Shown here: one piece after another, positions 5,637 to 5,762 of the stretch
How positions within the stretch are numbered: the stretch's first letter is position 1
How the letters are laid out: each line of letters opens with the position of its first letter
From: an uncultured Taibaiella sp.
Lineage (GTDB): Bacteria > Bacteroidota > Bacteroidia > Chitinophagales > Chitinophagaceae
Direction of reading: 5' to 3'
Length of the DNA stretch: 5,762 nt
NCBI GenBank assembly: GCA_946886975.1
Contig: CAMPJV010000182.1
Coordinates: forward strand, 1 to 5,762
The notes under the pieces: generated by a model
Told to the model about the DNA's origin: nothing
Database searches by the model: none
The model's input: only the letters and a program-made list of their open reading frames with translations
Program-made: the position numbers and the translations under genes

Positions 5637-5762
5637 TTGCAAAGAGCCGGCTTTACTTTTTACCCGTTTATTGCCGTCCTTTTCCTGTCTGGCCTAAGCC
5701 TCCGCTCCCTGGCGCAGCAGATACCCGCCCCGGTTCCCGGTGCCCCGGTCACCCTGCAGAAT
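5637..5762 (+). CDS. N-terminus of an exported protein, cut by the window edge
   Basis: The frame is open to the window's end and gives 42 residues starting MQRAGFTFYPFIAVLFLSGL if TTG is the start. This is a good Sec signal peptide: Arg near the front, a hydrophobic core (about 9-20) and an SLA-QQ cleavage site after Ala26. A Pro/Ala/Val-rich mature start follows. Reading further left in frame meets a stop (TAA, 5622-5624), and between it and the signal peptide the only common start codon is TTG 5637. The real protein cannot be identified from this piece. An outer-membrane or periplasmic protein is likely from the signal peptide alone. The strong signal-peptide pattern makes the frame credible; the start is uncertain. 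Confidence 0.6.
   Translation, partial: MQRAGFTFYPFIAVLFLSGLSLRSLAQQIPAPVPGAPVTLQN

Noticed and set aside
1..5762. CRISPR array, insertion sequence, toxin-antitoxin or phage-defence system
   Set aside because: No regularly spaced repeats, transposase motifs, terminal inverted repeats or known defence domains were found on either strand. The SET protein alone is not evidence of a defence system.

Overview
The window looks like ordinary chromosome from a member of the Bacteroidota, most likely a Chitinophagaceae-like gliding or saprophytic bacterium. The evidence is a secreted protein ending in the CHU_C / type B type IX secretion sorting domain, two octamers matching the Bacteroidota -7 promoter element (TAnnTTTG), and start codons preceded by A/T-rich leaders without Shine-Dalgarno sequences. 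The family placement below phylum level is inference.

Layout: positions 1-194 are a gene-free, A/T-rich leader with three short palindromes. It precedes two plus-strand genes 40 nt apart: a small SET-domain protein (195-800) and an exported dienelactone-hydrolase-family enzyme (841-1686). These converge, with only 14 nt between stop codons, on a large minus-strand gene (1701-4226) for an 841-residue PKD-repeat surface protein with a C-terminal gliding-motility/T9SS domain. A gene-poor gap (4227-4545) leads to a single tRNA-Gly(CCC) gene (4546-4617). A purine nucleoside phosphorylase (4684-5520) follows, with a -7-like promoter just upstream. The right edge holds the 5' end of another exported-protein gene (from about 5637), which runs out of the window.

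The genes do not form one obvious system. The SET and hydrolase genes may share a transcript. The PKD protein is probably expressed and exported separately through Sec and then T9SS. The phosphorylase is purine salvage. I did not find a convincing new multigene system. The points most worth a second look are: the SET protein's altered cofactor motif (Cys replaced by Tyr); an Asp in the phosphorylase where human PNP has the specificity-determining Asn243; the palindrome cluster upstream of the SET gene; and the last gene, whose only in-frame ATG is cut off by a stop codon so that it seems to need a TTG start.
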